Positions 52,799-61,321 of a stretch of 64,000 nt of DNA are shown one piece after another. The translations under genes and the position numbers were made by a program. The stretch is from Bacillus methanolicus (GTDB lineage: Bacteria > Bacillota > Bacilli > Bacillales > Cytobacillaceae): contig NZ_VTQX01000003.1 of NCBI RefSeq assembly GCF_008764295.1, positions 62,001-126,000 on the forward strand, given 5' to 3'. The notes beneath the pieces are model-generated. The model searched no databases. It worked only from the letters and a program-made list of their open reading frames with translations, and was not told the origin of the DNA. The number at the start of each line of letters is the position of its first letter. Positions within the stretch are counted from its first letter, which is position 1.

Positions 52799-53943
52799 TT
52801 TACGCCCTCCTCGCTCAGCACTTTGTCAATCACATCAGCCATCACTTGCTTTTTTTCAGGTGTGAAATCGGCTGTTGTCATCTCTTGATAAAATTGTGTA
52901 AATAGCTCAAGTTCGGATTTCTTTTCTTCGCCTTGCACCGTCATCTTCTGTTCACTCTTTTTCAAATCAGCTAATGCAATTTTACGCTCCAAATGAAGAA
53001 CATTTGGGTAAACTTGGCGGAGTTTGTTAATCGGATCAAGCAAAGCTCCTTCATCATGCAGTGTAATTTTCAAATAATCATCTAACTTCTGTTTTCCATA
53101 AAAGCTCGGATCTAAAAGCTCTTCTAAATGCCCTTCAAGCTCACGCATATCTTTCTTTGGAGCAAGTGAATGATAGCGGATCTGGAATGTACCATTCTCA
53201 TTCATTTCAACTATTTGAACAGATTTTTTTTGCTTCGCCTCTGAGAAAGAATATTTTAATAGTGAACCAGAATAGAAGATTTTATCATGCTTAATAGCAT
53301 CCGGACTATGAAGATGCCCTAAAGCCGTGTAAGAAAATGGGACAAATAACTCTTGACCAACGCAGCCAGAGCCACCCACAGAAAGAGTCCGTTCAGATTC
53401 CGAAGTACTTCCGCCCAAGACAAAGGCATGTCCAACAAAAACGTTTGGTTCATTTATATTTAATGTTTTTTCTATTGTTCCAATCATCGCTTTCATGGCA
53501 TCTTGATGGGAATGGATGCTATCATCATCTAGCAGATGCCTGATCATCCCTGGTTCTGCATAAGGAACTAAATAAAAATTAACCCCATTTAAATGAATGG
53601 GCTGAAATGTTTTTTGGATCTTACCAGTTAAATAAAAGTGGCTGTTTCGATACCACGAGCTTCCAAATGATAGTCTTTCAGCACTATCATGATTACCAGC
53701 AATCGCAATGATCGGTGTGTTAAGTTCCACATTGATTTTAAAAAGAATCTCATCAAGTAGTTCGACTGCATCGATCGGTGGTACTGAGCGGTCATATAAA
53801 TCACCCGCTATCACAACAGCATCCGGTTTCTCATCCTCTACTAGTTTAACGAATTGGTTGAGGACTATACGTTGATCCTCTGTCATGTATAAACCATGAA
53901 CAAGCTTCCCTAAGTGCCAATCGGCAGTATGAATAAATTTCAT
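52795..53943 (-). CDS. sbcD: Exonuclease SbcD (nuclease subunit)
   Basis: About 382 aa calcineurin-like phosphoesterase. MKFIHTADWHLGKLVHG, VIAGDLYDR, AIAGNHDSAERL, GHAFVLGG and LGHLHSPD hold the metal ligands. The start among three close codons (GTG 53952, ATG 53946, ATG 53943) is set by GGGG upstream; 53943 gives the usual SbcD N-terminus. First gene of the sbcD-sbcC operon. Confidence 0.95.
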   Translation of the reverse strand: MKFIHTADWHLGKLVHGLYMTEDQRIVLNQFVKLVEDEKPDAVVIAGDLYDRSVPPIDAVELLDEILFKINVELNTPIIAIAGNHDSAERLSFGSSWYRNSHFYLTGKIQKTFQPIHLNGVNFYLVPYAEPGMIRHLLDDDSIHSHQDAMKAMIGTIEKTLNINEPNVFVGHAFVLGGSTSESERTLSVGGSGCVGQELFVPFSYTALGHLHSPDAIKHDKIFYSGSLLKYSFSEAKQKKSVQIVEMNENGTFQIRYHSLAPKKDMRELEGHLEELLDPSFYGKQKLDDYLKITLHDEGALLDPINKLRQVYPNVLHLERKIALADLKKSEQKMTVQGEEKKSELELFTQFYQEMTTADFTPEKKQVMADVIDKVLSEEGVK

Positions 53944-54026
53944 CATTCTCACCCCATCTTATCTTTCATCATTATACCAGTTTTAGAGATTGATGAAACT
54001 TTACAATTATAGGAATCTAAACAACC

Positions 54027-54060
54027 TAAAAACAGCCCAACCATGAGGTTGAGCTGTTCA
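54027..54060 (-). terminator. Terminator after the cold-shock gene
   Basis: Minus-strand AACAGCTCAACC pairs with GGTTGGGCTGTT around TCAT, then TTT. Confidence 0.9.
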
Positions 54061-54075
54061 ACATTGACAATGAAA

Positions 54076-54276
54076 TTAGCGTTTTACTACATTAGCCGCT
54101 TGCGGCCCACGAGCACCTTCAACAACTTCAAAAGATACTTCTTGGCCTTCTTCTAATGTTTTGAATCCTTCAGCTTGAATAGCAGAGTAATGTACGAATA
54201 CATCATTTCCATCTTCAGATTCGATGAAGCCAAACCCTTTTTCTGCATTGAACCATTTTACTTTACCGTTTTTCAT
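54076..54276 (-). CDS. cspD: Cold-shock protein (CspA/CspB/CspD family)
   Basis: 66 aa OB-fold RNA chaperone, [20 protein letters not shown] (RNP1 KGFGFI) and DVFVHYSAI (RNP2 VFVHY), ending [11 protein letters not shown]. The longer frame upstream is leader sequence. GGAGG precedes ATG 54276. The paralogue symbol (cspB/C/D) is not certain. A consensus sigma-A promoter lies about 230 bases upstream, leaving a long 5' leader, which is typical of cold-induced csp mRNAs. Confidence 0.92.
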   Translation of the reverse strand: MKNGKVKWFNAEKGFGFIESEDGNDVFVHYSAIQAEGFKTLEEGQEVSFEVVEGARGPQAANVVKR

Positions 54277-54505
54277 GAAAAAAAATCCTCCTAAATCGGC
54301 ACAGGATAAGTGCCATGTGTAAAATTCACCATTTACAACGTATTGCATCTTCTTACATTACTCGAGTCCATTTCGTAAAGGCTTTCATCTATGAATAATG
54401 AGTTATGAAACTTCATTATTCTAGTACCTTTAGATTGTGAAATCATTCGAAACATTTTGGAACAAGTGTCTTGAAAAAAACAAACACGTGCTAACGGCTG
54501 TTTTT

Positions 54506-54534
54506 AATATAACATTTTCAGTCAATTCTGTCAA
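54506..54534 (-). promoter_or_regulatory. Sigma-A promoter with long leader for the cold-shock gene
   Basis: Minus-strand TTGACA (54529-54534), 17 bases, TATATT (54506-54511). The -35 is a perfect consensus. The transcript would start near 54499, giving a leader of about 220 bases before the ATG at 54276; no other gene lies in that leader. Confidence 0.8.
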
Positions 54535-54655
54535 TGTGGATAAATCCGACAAACCCTTATATATCAATGTTTAAACGTGTCGAATCATGACTAAACAACC
54601 CGAAAAATTATTATTCCATCCTTCTTTTTTAAGAAGAACATGTATTCCCATTTGC
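54535..54655. other. Intergenic DNA between the csp promoter and yvrJ
   Basis: AT-rich, nothing recognised apart from a small AAGAAG/CTTCTT inverted repeat near 54620-54638 that could terminate the trio transcript. Confidence 0.35.
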
Positions 54656-54793
54656 CTAATTTTTTAATTGTTCAGGGAGGTTTTGAATAGATTGCACAAC
54701 GACATCCAGCTTGGCCTCGATTCGATAAAGCAAGTATAGAGTTACAATAACGGGAAACCCTACCTCGCTTATGAATGGAATGAATTGCTCCAC
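54656..54793 (-). CDS. YvrJ family small protein
   Basis: 45 aa, start GTG at 54793 with GGAGGAGTGAG upstream, stop TAG at 54656. The sequence begins MEQFIPFISEVGFPVIVTLY and continues LLYRIEAKLDVVV, then QNLPEQLKN: one membrane segment and a short amphipathic tail, as in the YvrJ family. It is the last gene of the DUF1659-DUF2922-YvrJ set. Function unknown. Confidence 0.85.
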   Translation of the reverse strand: MEQFIPFISEVGFPVIVTLYLLYRIEAKLDVVVQSIQNLPEQLKN

Positions 54794-55015
54794 CTCTCAC
54801 TCCTCCTCTCCTTTTTCAGGTTTCCTTAAATACTCAAGTTTTTAACAATTTTTCAAAGATATGAATATGGAAACAATGTGCTGTTGAAACGCTATAGAAT
54901 AGCTTTTGTTCTTTTTTAATTTCAAAATCAGCACAAAGCATTTTATCTTCCATTCGTTCAACACCATGCTTTCAAAAGGAGCCAGCTCATTCTTCTCCTG
55001 GCTCCTCCGAAAAAA

Positions 55016-55231
55016 TTATATCTCATATTCCGTTACATTTCGCTCAATCACACGGGCACCTTTTATGTTTGCCAATCTTCCTTTAGAACTAAGGAAAGCA
55101 TTTGAAGCGATAATAGTTTCCATAGCAGCTTTCACCATAGCCTCATCAATCGGTTCTTTCGGTGCATCTACGGTCAAATTTAGACCTTGTCCAAATTCTG
55201 TAAGAAACTGCAACTCCAATGTTTTCGCCAT
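55016..55231 (-). CDS. DUF2922 family protein
   Basis: 71 aa. KTLELQFLTEFGQGLNLTVD, the VDAPKEPID phrase and the conserved end (GRLANIKGARVIERNV) match DUF2922. SD GAGGAGG precedes the ATG. It lies 53 bases downstream of the DUF1659 gene and 222 bases upstream of the YvrJ gene on the same strand. Function unknown. Confidence 0.82.
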   Translation of the reverse strand: MAKTLELQFLTEFGQGLNLTVDAPKEPIDEAMVKAAMETIIASNAFLSSKGRLANIKGARVIERNVTEYEI

Positions 55232-55284
55232 ATTTTCACCTCCTCATTTAAAACTAAATAACGTGCGAAAAAAAGCTTTTCACA

Positions 55285-55503
55285 CTAGCCAACAATTTCA
55301 AAACTATCCGTACGTTCTACGCCGAGAACCGGATAGATTGATAATTGTCCCAATGCTTGTGCAGTTTCAAAAAGCTTGTCTGCTGTTACATTTTTATCAA
55401 TATTGTTGTAAGTCTTCGCCTTGTAGAGCGGCTCTCCTTTTTCATTCAAGCCTATCTCAAACAAAATTTTTAACTTTGAATCTAGAATCATCGTTTCAGC
55501 CAT
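55285..55503 (-). CDS. DUF1659 family protein
   Basis: 72 aa from ATG 55503 (MAETMILDSKLKILFEIGLN). The Lys/Gly-rich centre GEPLYKAKTYNNI and the end ALGQLSIYPVLGVERTD match DUF1659. The SD GGAGG favours the ATG three codons into the longest frame. First gene of the DUF1659-DUF2922-YvrJ set. Confidence 0.82.
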   Translation of the reverse strand: MAETMILDSKLKILFEIGLNEKGEPLYKAKTYNNIDKNVTADKLFETAQALGQLSIYPVLGVERTDSFEIVG

Positions 55504-55560
55504 CCTTTTCACCTCCCTCCACCCTTTATATATAGTGAAGAGTAAAAAAAGGACAGGAAG

Positions 55561-55585
55561 AAAAAAGCTCCACTACAATGGAGCA
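55561..55585 (-). terminator. Terminator downstream of the arsA-like gene
   Basis: Minus-strand GCTCCA pairs with TGGAGC, followed by TTTTTT. Confidence 0.75.
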
Positions 55586-55599
55586 CTGGATGAAATAGC

Positions 55600-55660
55600 C
55601 GTGAGTCTGCTCGTGACGCTTGCTTTCTAGCGGCAGATGCCGAGACTAATCTTTCAGAAG
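55600..55660 (+). repeat. Dispersed extragenic repeat, copy 2
   Basis: Contains GACGCTTGCTTTC (55615-55627) followed by AGCGGCAGATGCCGAGACT, similar to the reverse complement of the repeat at 16195-16285. Confidence 0.4.
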
Positions 55661-55767
55661 TCAAGCATCTTCTGACTTAAGCAAGTTGTTTCCTTGCCAA
55701 GCAAGAATTTGCCAAGCTTTGACTTCATCAACATCCCAATGTCAAGGCACTCCTCCAAAATGAGATG

Positions 55768-56736
55768 CTAATTTAGCTCTGTCATTTCACTTTTATTCAA
55801 ACCCTCTTGCAAGAACTTTGTAAACTTCTTCAAGTCGTCTATTGTCGAAATATCAGAATCGAGCATCGGAATCATAACTTTTCTTATTTTTGGAAATAAC
55901 TTTTCAATTTCTAATCGATATGTCTGCTCATTCTCCTTTCTTTTTGCAATAAATACACCATCCGCTTCATTTGGGATTAACTTGTTGACAATAAGAGTTG
56001 TTACACTAATGCCATGATTTCTTAAAACATCCATTGCTTTCCTCGTTTCAAGGATTGGAAGTCTTTCCGCATTTAAAACAAAAAGATATTCTGTCAAATT
56101 GGAATCAAGCAAAAGTGTTCGCACCCTTAAAAATTTCCTTCTCCGCTCCTGCAACTTTTCATAAATCGGATCCTCTGTTTTTTCACCATCACCCATCCAA
56201 CGATGATAGTTTTTTTCATTTACTTGTTGTCTTCTTTCTAGCATCCCATCGATCCATACTCCCATTAATTCAGGCAAAGTTAAAAGCCTGATCGTATGGC
56301 CAGTTGGTGCTGTATCAAAAACAATTGCATCATAATGATCGAATTCTTCAATAATGATCGAAGTTAAGCGATCAAAGAGAGCCGCCTCCTCCGCTCCAGG
56401 TGTTCCAGCCGCTAACTCAATTTGTCGTTCCACCTCCTGAACCATCGTTGCCTTAACAAGCCCATGTAAATTATTTTTCACTTCGTTTATATAACGCTTT
56501 GACTCCTTCTCCGAACTAATTTCAAGAAGGGTTAATTGTTCATTAATTGAAAGCAATTCTCCATTAGAATCAACATGAAATAAATCACCGGTGTTATGTG
56601 CCGGATCAGTTGATACAAGGAGAACTTTTTTCTGTAATGAAGATAAGTAGGTAGCTAATGCGGCGGAAGATGTACTCTTTCCAACCCCTCCTTTTCCTCC
56701 AACAAAATAGATTTTTTTATTTAGAAGGTCCATCAT
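55768..56736 (-). CDS. ArsA/Get3 family ATPase
   Basis: 322 aa from the ATG at 56736 (AAAGGTGGTG upstream). Deviant Walker A GGKGGVGKSTSSAA, switch region STDPAHNTGD, and AIVFDTAPTGHTIRLLTLP. It lacks the second ATPase half of arsenite pumps and has the single-domain layout of Get3-like proteins. No ars genes are near. The gene follows the cory-CC-star gene by 10 bases and is third in an operon with cstA, suggesting a partner or chaperone role rather than arsenite export (inference). Confidence 0.88.
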   Translation of the reverse strand: MMDLLNKKIYFVGGKGGVGKSTSSAALATYLSSLQKKVLLVSTDPAHNTGDLFHVDSNGELLSINEQLTLLEISSEKESKRYINEVKNNLHGLVKATMVQEVERQIELAAGTPGAEEAALFDRLTSIIIEEFDHYDAIVFDTAPTGHTIRLLTLPELMGVWIDGMLERRQQVNEKNYHRWMGDGEKTEDPIYEKLQERRRKFLRVRTLLLDSNLTEYLFVLNAERLPILETRKAMDVLRNHGISVTTLIVNKLIPNEADGVFIAKRKENEQTYRLEIEKLFPKIRKVMIPMLDSDISTIDDLKKFTKFLQEGLNKSEMTELN

Positions 56737-56746
56737 GACACCACCT

Positions 56747-57010
56747 TTAACAACAACGAATTCCATCTAAAGGAGAGGTTTTTAATCCCATCCGTAAATG
56801 CCATTGATGATAACGTTCAACGAGAAACGGATATAACTCAAGTGTATAATAGAAAGCCGGATTAGGAATTCCTACCATCTCTGAAAAACATATGAGCATA
56901 AACAAATCCTCTTCATCTCTAAGTTCTCTTGCAAGTTCAGTGCGATGAGGCTGTTCTAGTATTTCCTCATAGAGGGCAACTGCCTTTTTTAATTGTTCAA
57001 AAAAATTCAT
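56747..57010 (-). CDS. cory-CC-star protein
   Basis: 87 aa from ATG 57010 (MNFFEQLKKAVALYEEILEQ; GAGGAG upstream). It ends GIRCC directly before TAA, the C-terminal double Cys that names the family. It is helical, with Phe/Tyr-rich YTLELYPFLVERYHQW. These proteins are recognised as neighbours of ArsA-like ATPases. The stop codon and the arsA ribosome site are adjacent, so the genes are coupled. Function unknown. Confidence 0.82.
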   Translation of the reverse strand: MNFFEQLKKAVALYEEILEQPHRTELARELRDEEDLFMLICFSEMVGIPNPAFYYTLELYPFLVERYHQWHLRMGLKTSPLDGIRCC

Positions 57011-57035
57011 ACTATACACTCCTCTTTTCATAAGG

Positions 57036-57067
57036 AAATAGAGACTAGTGCTATCTAGTCTCTATTT
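57036..57067. terminator. Perfect intercistronic hairpin between cstA and cory-CC-star
   Basis: AAATAGAGACTAG pairs perfectly with CTAGTCTCTATTT around a 6-base loop. Read on the minus strand it lies between the cstA stop and the next ribosome site. The T-tract is short, so partial termination or mRNA processing could lower the level of the downstream genes. Confidence 0.65.
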
Positions 57068-57071
57068 TTGC

Positions 57072-58814
57072 TTACATATCTTGTGAAACGGAAGGCGGGT
57101 CATTTCTGCGAAAAGCGTTGATTGCTTCTAATATAATCCAAATGACAAGAATCAAAATAATCCCGCCTAGAATAAAGAGTAATAGATTTGTATCGGTTGC
57201 ACCTAGTCCTGACCAATCAAATACAACTTGCTGCACCATTGCCCACACTGTCATGGCAAAAATAAACACCATCGGAATAAAGGTTGGGAGAAAATTACGC
57301 CCTTGCCGTTTTAGCCAAATTGAAATGAGCAATAAGCTAACACCAGCTAATAATTGATTACTTGTTCCAAATAATGGCCATAGTAAATAGCCGCCTGAAC
57401 CAAAACCATTTGGACCTTTCGGAAGCAAAACAAGAGCTGCGCTAGTACAAACAGCCAAGCTTGTTGCGACATGCACCTTTGATAAAGACCTAATTTTATA
57501 TTCTTCACCGATTTCCGAAATGATATATCTCATCAAACGAACTGAAGTATCTAATGTCGTTGCCGCAAAGCTTACGACTATAACCGCTACAATTGTTCTT
57601 GCCACATCTTCAGGAATCCAGATTCCAGTTGCTAATTGAGCGGCACCGTTGACAAAGTTCCCAAGTCCTCCTCCATTCGCTGCTCCGAAACTGGAATAAG
57701 CCGCCATAAAGTCTCCTTTCGTTGCGAAAAGCGTAACACAGGCAATAATGGAAATGAGTGCGAGCGTCCCTTCTCCAACTGCACCAAAGTAACCGACGAA
57801 TCGAGCATCTGTCTCTTTATTTAACTGTTTGGAAGTTGTTCCAGAAGAAACAAGTCCGTGAAAACCGGATATTGCCCCACACGCAATTGTGATAAATAGC
57901 AACGGGAGCCAGGAGGTATCTGTCGCTGCAGCATTCGTCATCGGTGCAGTCACTTTCGGTTGCAAAACAACAAGCCCAGCATAAAGAATAACTAAACCAA
58001 CCACCAACTGATGGGAGTTAATAAAATCACGCGGCTGCAACAGCTTCCAGACTGGTAAAGTAGAAGCAATATAACAATAGACCATCAAAATAATAATCCA
58101 AATAAAGAAAGACATCGCTATCCCATCGAGACCAAATAAAACTGTATTTTCCGCTCCACCAAAAGCTTTTACTAAATCAATTTGCAAAGCTGGAACATTG
58201 CTTGCAATAATTGCAACCATATACATGATTGCTAAAGCGACTAGCGATGGGACAAGCATCTTCGCTTTCCTTTTATATACTGCATACCCAATCCAAATGG
58301 CTAATGGAATTTGGATAAAAACAGGTAGTACACTTGATGGAAATTGGATAAACAAATTGGAAATTACCCATGCAAAGACAGCATTTACCATTAAAACAAG
58401 GATGAGAATAATGAATAAGAACATATTTTTAGCACGACTACCGATAATTTTGCTTGTGATCGTTCCAACTGATTGACCTTTGTTACGAACTGATAATACA
58501 ATCGTTCCAAAATCGTGTACCCCCGCTGCAAAAATCGTACCCAAAATAACCCATAGAAAAGCAGGTAACCAACCCCAATATACAGCTATTGCTGGTCCAA
58601 CGATTGGTGCAGCGCCGGCAACAGACGTGAAGTGATGACCCCATAAGACGAGCTTGTTGGTTGGAACAAAATCAACTCCATCTTCAAATCGATGTGCCGG
58701 AGTTACATAGTTTGGATCAAGCCGATATATTTTTTCGGCTATCCACCTTGAATAAAAGCGATAACCAAGTGCAAATACAAACATTCCAATTATCGCGAGC
58801 CAAATCGAATTCAC
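57072..58814 (-). CDS. cstA: Carbon starvation protein CstA family transporter
   Basis: 580 aa with some fifteen membrane helices. Characteristic stretches: NKLVLWGHHFTSVAGAAPIV, GPAIAVYWGWLPAFLWVILG, HDFGTIVLSVRNKGQSVG, and ATTLDTSVRLMRYIISE near the C-terminal third. Relatives import pyruvate or peptides during carbon shortage. The GTG at 58814 (VNSIWLAIIGMF) is chosen because AAAAGGAGG lies upstream; a longer frame has no such signal. Promoter contains a cre-like site. No YbdD/YjiX-type partner gene was seen beside it. Confidence 0.92.
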   Translation of the reverse strand: MNSIWLAIIGMFVFALGYRFYSRWIAEKIYRLDPNYVTPAHRFEDGVDFVPTNKLVLWGHHFTSVAGAAPIVGPAIAVYWGWLPAFLWVILGTIFAAGVHDFGTIVLSVRNKGQSVGTITSKIIGSRAKNMFLFIILILVLMVNAVFAWVISNLFIQFPSSVLPVFIQIPLAIWIGYAVYKRKAKMLVPSLVALAIMYMVAIIASNVPALQIDLVKAFGGAENTVLFGLDGIAMSFFIWIIILMVYCYIASTLPVWKLLQPRDFINSHQLVVGLVILYAGLVVLQPKVTAPMTNAAATDTSWLPLLFITIACGAISGFHGLVSSGTTSKQLNKETDARFVGYFGAVGEGTLALISIIACVTLFATKGDFMAAYSSFGAANGGGLGNFVNGAAQLATGIWIPEDVARTIVAVIVVSFAATTLDTSVRLMRYIISEIGEEYKIRSLSKVHVATSLAVCTSAALVLLPKGPNGFGSGGYLLWPLFGTSNQLLAGVSLLLISIWLKRQGRNFLPTFIPMVFIFAMTVWAMVQQVVFDWSGLGATDTNLLLFILGGIILILVIWIILEAINAFRRNDPPSVSQDM

Positions 58815-58855
58815 TTTTCTCTTACCTCCTTTTGTAAAAAATGTCCTACACACCC

Positions 58856-58885
58856 ATGATAATGAAAGCGGATACACAAAGTCAA
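58856..58885 (-). promoter_or_regulatory. cstA promoter with cre-like site between -35 and -10
   Basis: Minus-strand TTGACT (58880-58885) and TATCAT (58856-58861) are 18 bases apart. Between them TGTATCCGCTTTCA (58863-58876) matches 13 of 14 positions of the CcpA cre consensus TGWAANCGNTNWCA. Catabolite repression of cstA is a strong inference. Confidence 0.65.
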
Positions 58886-59105
58886 TATATTCTGAATATT
58901 ATAATTAAATAACGTTTGTTACACTACTTCTCTATTACAAATGAACAAGCATTAAGATAAATTCGGCATATAATATTGTACGCACCATCTATTAACTGGG
59001 TCGATTTTCTTACACTCAGACTTGTCATTAAAAATAAAACTACCAGTTGACCACAAACAAACTATAAAAGATTAATTATGGACTCAGAAAAAAGGAGGTT
59101 TATTT

Positions 59106-59417
59106 ATGGATTTACTAGACTTCTTAAACAAAAACTATTATATTCTTGTCCCTGCACTGTGGGTAATTGGCTACGCTTTAAAGCAAACTCCAAAGATTGC
59201 AAACTGGACAATTATCTGGATTCTTCTAGGTTTATCGATTACAATTGGAACGTTTGCTTTTGGCTTTTCGCCTGATGCAATTCTTAATGGCATCATCGCA
59301 GCTGGGGTTGCCGTTCTTGGACACCAAATGTTTAAACAGACATTAGGCGGAAGAAATGGAAAGAGAAAGATCATTACCGTTGAGGAAAAAAAGACGGAGA
59401 AAATCGAAGAAACATAA
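59106..59417 (+). CDS. Phage-holin-like small membrane protein
   Basis: 103 aa. Hydrophobic helices near residues 10-24, 36-56 and 60-75 (IIWILLGLSITIGTFAFGF, ILNGIIAAGVAVLGHQMFKQ) and a charged C-terminal tail (KRKIITVEEKKTEKIEE). The layout resembles phage holin family 5 proteins. No lysin, prophage gene or att site is near. AAGGAGG precedes the ATG. Function could be unrelated to phage lysis. Confidence 0.7.
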   Translation: MDLLDFLNKNYYILVPALWVIGYALKQTPKIANWTIIWILLGLSITIGTFAFGFSPDAILNGIIAAGVAVLGHQMFKQTLGGRNGKRKIITVEEKKTEKIEET

Positions 59418-59501
59418 GAAATAATATCATATTTTCTAGATGACTATTACTAAATCTTCGACTTTTTTGGTAATTCCTTTTATAAGCTAGCTTTACAAGC
59501 C

Positions 59502-59537
59502 ATCCCTTGCCGATTCCTCCTCGACAGGGGATTTTTT
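59502..59537 (+). terminator. Terminator after the holin-like gene
   Basis: ATCCCTTGCCGA pairs with TCGACAGGGGAT (two wobbles) around a 7-base loop, then TTTTTT. Confidence 0.85.
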
Positions 59538-59847
59538 TCACTAGATGTTCCTTTCAGAAACACTTACACCGTACCTAATTAACAAACACTGCTTTATTCA
59601 AAATGGACAGAAAGACAACAAAAACAGGTTTTTTGAGGTTTTTTCGATAGTTTATAATACTCCCATTATTTTACACCCCTCGACTCTATCGCTTCAGTTT
59701 ACAAAGCCGGAGAGAAAAAAATAAATGTTATAATTTTCCGACCCACTCACGCAAAAATCACCATGCAATAATCGTACCAGTTTTATCTCATATTTATGGT
59801 TTTAAGCCTTTAGAACTACTTAAAACAAGTTAAACATGTTAAAAATG
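59538..59847. other. Intergenic region between terminator and chemoreceptor promoter
   Basis: AT-rich, about 310 bases, no coding signal or repeat detected. The sigma-D-like promoter follows immediately. Confidence 0.4.
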
Positions 59848-59874
59848 TAAACAATGATAATATTTTGTCGAAAT
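59848..59874 (+). promoter_or_regulatory. Sigma-D-like promoter for the chemoreceptor gene
   Basis: TAAA (59848-59851), 15 bases, GTCGAAAT (59867-59874), six of eight matches to the sigma-D -10 GCCGATAT at the normal spacing. The -10 is half of a palindrome TTGTCGAAA ... TTTTCGACAA (about 59865-59892). Flagellar/chemotaxis regulon membership is inferred. Confidence 0.5.
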
Positions 59875-59944
59875 ATGTATAATTTTCGACAATTTTAGGT
59901 TATTATAGACGAAATATTGAATTTGGAAAGGGGCAGATATTCCT

Positions 59945-61309
59945 ATGTCTAATGATGCGCTATTAAAAATTGATATTCGAAGGTTAATTACCAAAAGTAA
60001 CTTAAAATGGTCCATTCGACGAAAAACTACTTTTATTATTTTAGGAGCCACTGTCTTTTCCCTCATCATGGGGGTACCCATTGCTTTCATACAACATCTC
60101 ATTTTAGAAACAGCTTTATTCGATCTATTTGGACAAGGGATCAAAAGAATAATTGAGACTTATTTTACGATAATTGTTAATTTGCTAGTAATGATCGTGT
60201 TCATAGGATTTGGAATCAAACAAATTGTTGTGAAGCCCATCAATAAAATAATAGAAGACTTAAATAATATACAAGGAGAACAGATTGATCTTTCTAAGCA
60301 AATTAATGTTGGTACGAAGGATGAATTCAATCAATTAGCAAATGTTTTTAACGGAGTGCTATCACATTTGCACAATGTGATTGAATTAGTTAGAGAAAGC
60401 TCCGAACAATTGGCAAGCTCTACAGAAGAGGTCTCCTCTTCTACTCAACAAGTAAAAACCATTTCTAAAGAGGTTTCAGAAAATACATATCAATTGGCTT
60501 CTGAAGCTGAAAACGGCCATCGCTCAGTGTCAGAAGTATCCCAATCGTTAAAAGAACTCGTGTCGTTGATTGAAAAAAGTCAAGCTAGGGCATCTGCTAC
60601 AAATGAAAATAGTAAGGAAACGGTGAGGATTGCGACAAAAGGGAAAGAAAGTGTCGGTCTAGTTATTACTAAAATGAATAATATTAAAGAGAAAGCAAGT
60701 GAAACAAAAGAGTTTATTATTGATTTAGATAAATATTCTAAAGAAATTACAGGGATTGCTGATTTGATTTCTAATATCGCAGCACAAACGAATCTGTTAG
60801 CTCTGAATGCCTCGATCGAAGCTTCAAGGGCTGGAGAAGCTGGAAAAGGGTTCGCTGTGGTTGCAGAAGAGGTGCGAAAATTGGCGGAAGAATCTACTGA
60901 AAGTACCGCAAAAGTGAAAGAAGTGATTAGTAAAATAACAGCAATTTTATCTAAAACGGTTTCAGTTACAGAAGAAAGCCAAAAAGAAGTTAGTGAAGGA
61001 GTAATTGTTGTAAATCAAGCTGGTGAATCATTGGATGACATTTTGCAAGCAATCAATGGGACTGTTACTGAGATAAATGAAATCTTAAGCGCTTCAAATG
61101 AAAATATCGCCACATCCGATAAAATTGTCCTTGCAATAAATGCATTAAATGATTTTATTGAACAAACCGTATCAAGTACAGAAGAAGTTTCAGCATCGAC
61201 TCAAGAAACAACAGCATCCATCGATTCTATCGCTGATAACATCGTTCAGTTAAAAGAAATGTCGTCTGCCTTAAGAACAACCGTGCAGCAATTTGCACAA
61301 AAAGCATAA
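59945..61309 (+). CDS. Methyl-accepting chemotaxis protein with minimal extracellular part
   Basis: 454 aa. Two membrane segments (about residues 28-50 and 75-98) are separated by only about 25 residues, so there is no sizeable extracellular sensor. A HAMP domain follows ([14 protein letters not shown]). The signalling domain carries the hairpin tip [24 protein letters not shown] region (residues about 276-296) then [20 protein letters not shown]. It probably senses membrane or cytosolic state. AAAGGGG precedes the ATG. Sigma-D-like promoter upstream. Confidence 0.9.
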   Translation: MSNDALLKIDIRRLITKSNLKWSIRRKTTFIILGATVFSLIMGVPIAFIQHLILETALFDLFGQGIKRIIETYFTIIVNLLVMIVFIGFGIKQIVVKPINKIIEDLNNIQGEQIDLSKQINVGTKDEFNQLANVFNGVLSHLHNVIELVRESSEQLASSTEEVSSSTQQVKTISKEVSENTYQLASEAENGHRSVSEVSQSLKELVSLIEKSQARASATNENSKETVRIATKGKESVGLVITKMNNIKEKASETKEFIIDLDKYSKEITGIADLISNIAAQTNLLALNASIEASRAGEAGKGFAVVAEEVRKLAEESTESTAKVKEVISKITAILSKTVSVTEESQKEVSEGVIVVNQAGESLDDILQAINGTVTEINEILSASNENIATSDKIVLAINALNDFIEQTVSSTEEVSASTQETTASIDSIADNIVQLKEMSSALRTTVQQFAQKA

Positions 61310-61321
61310 AGATGACTTTTT

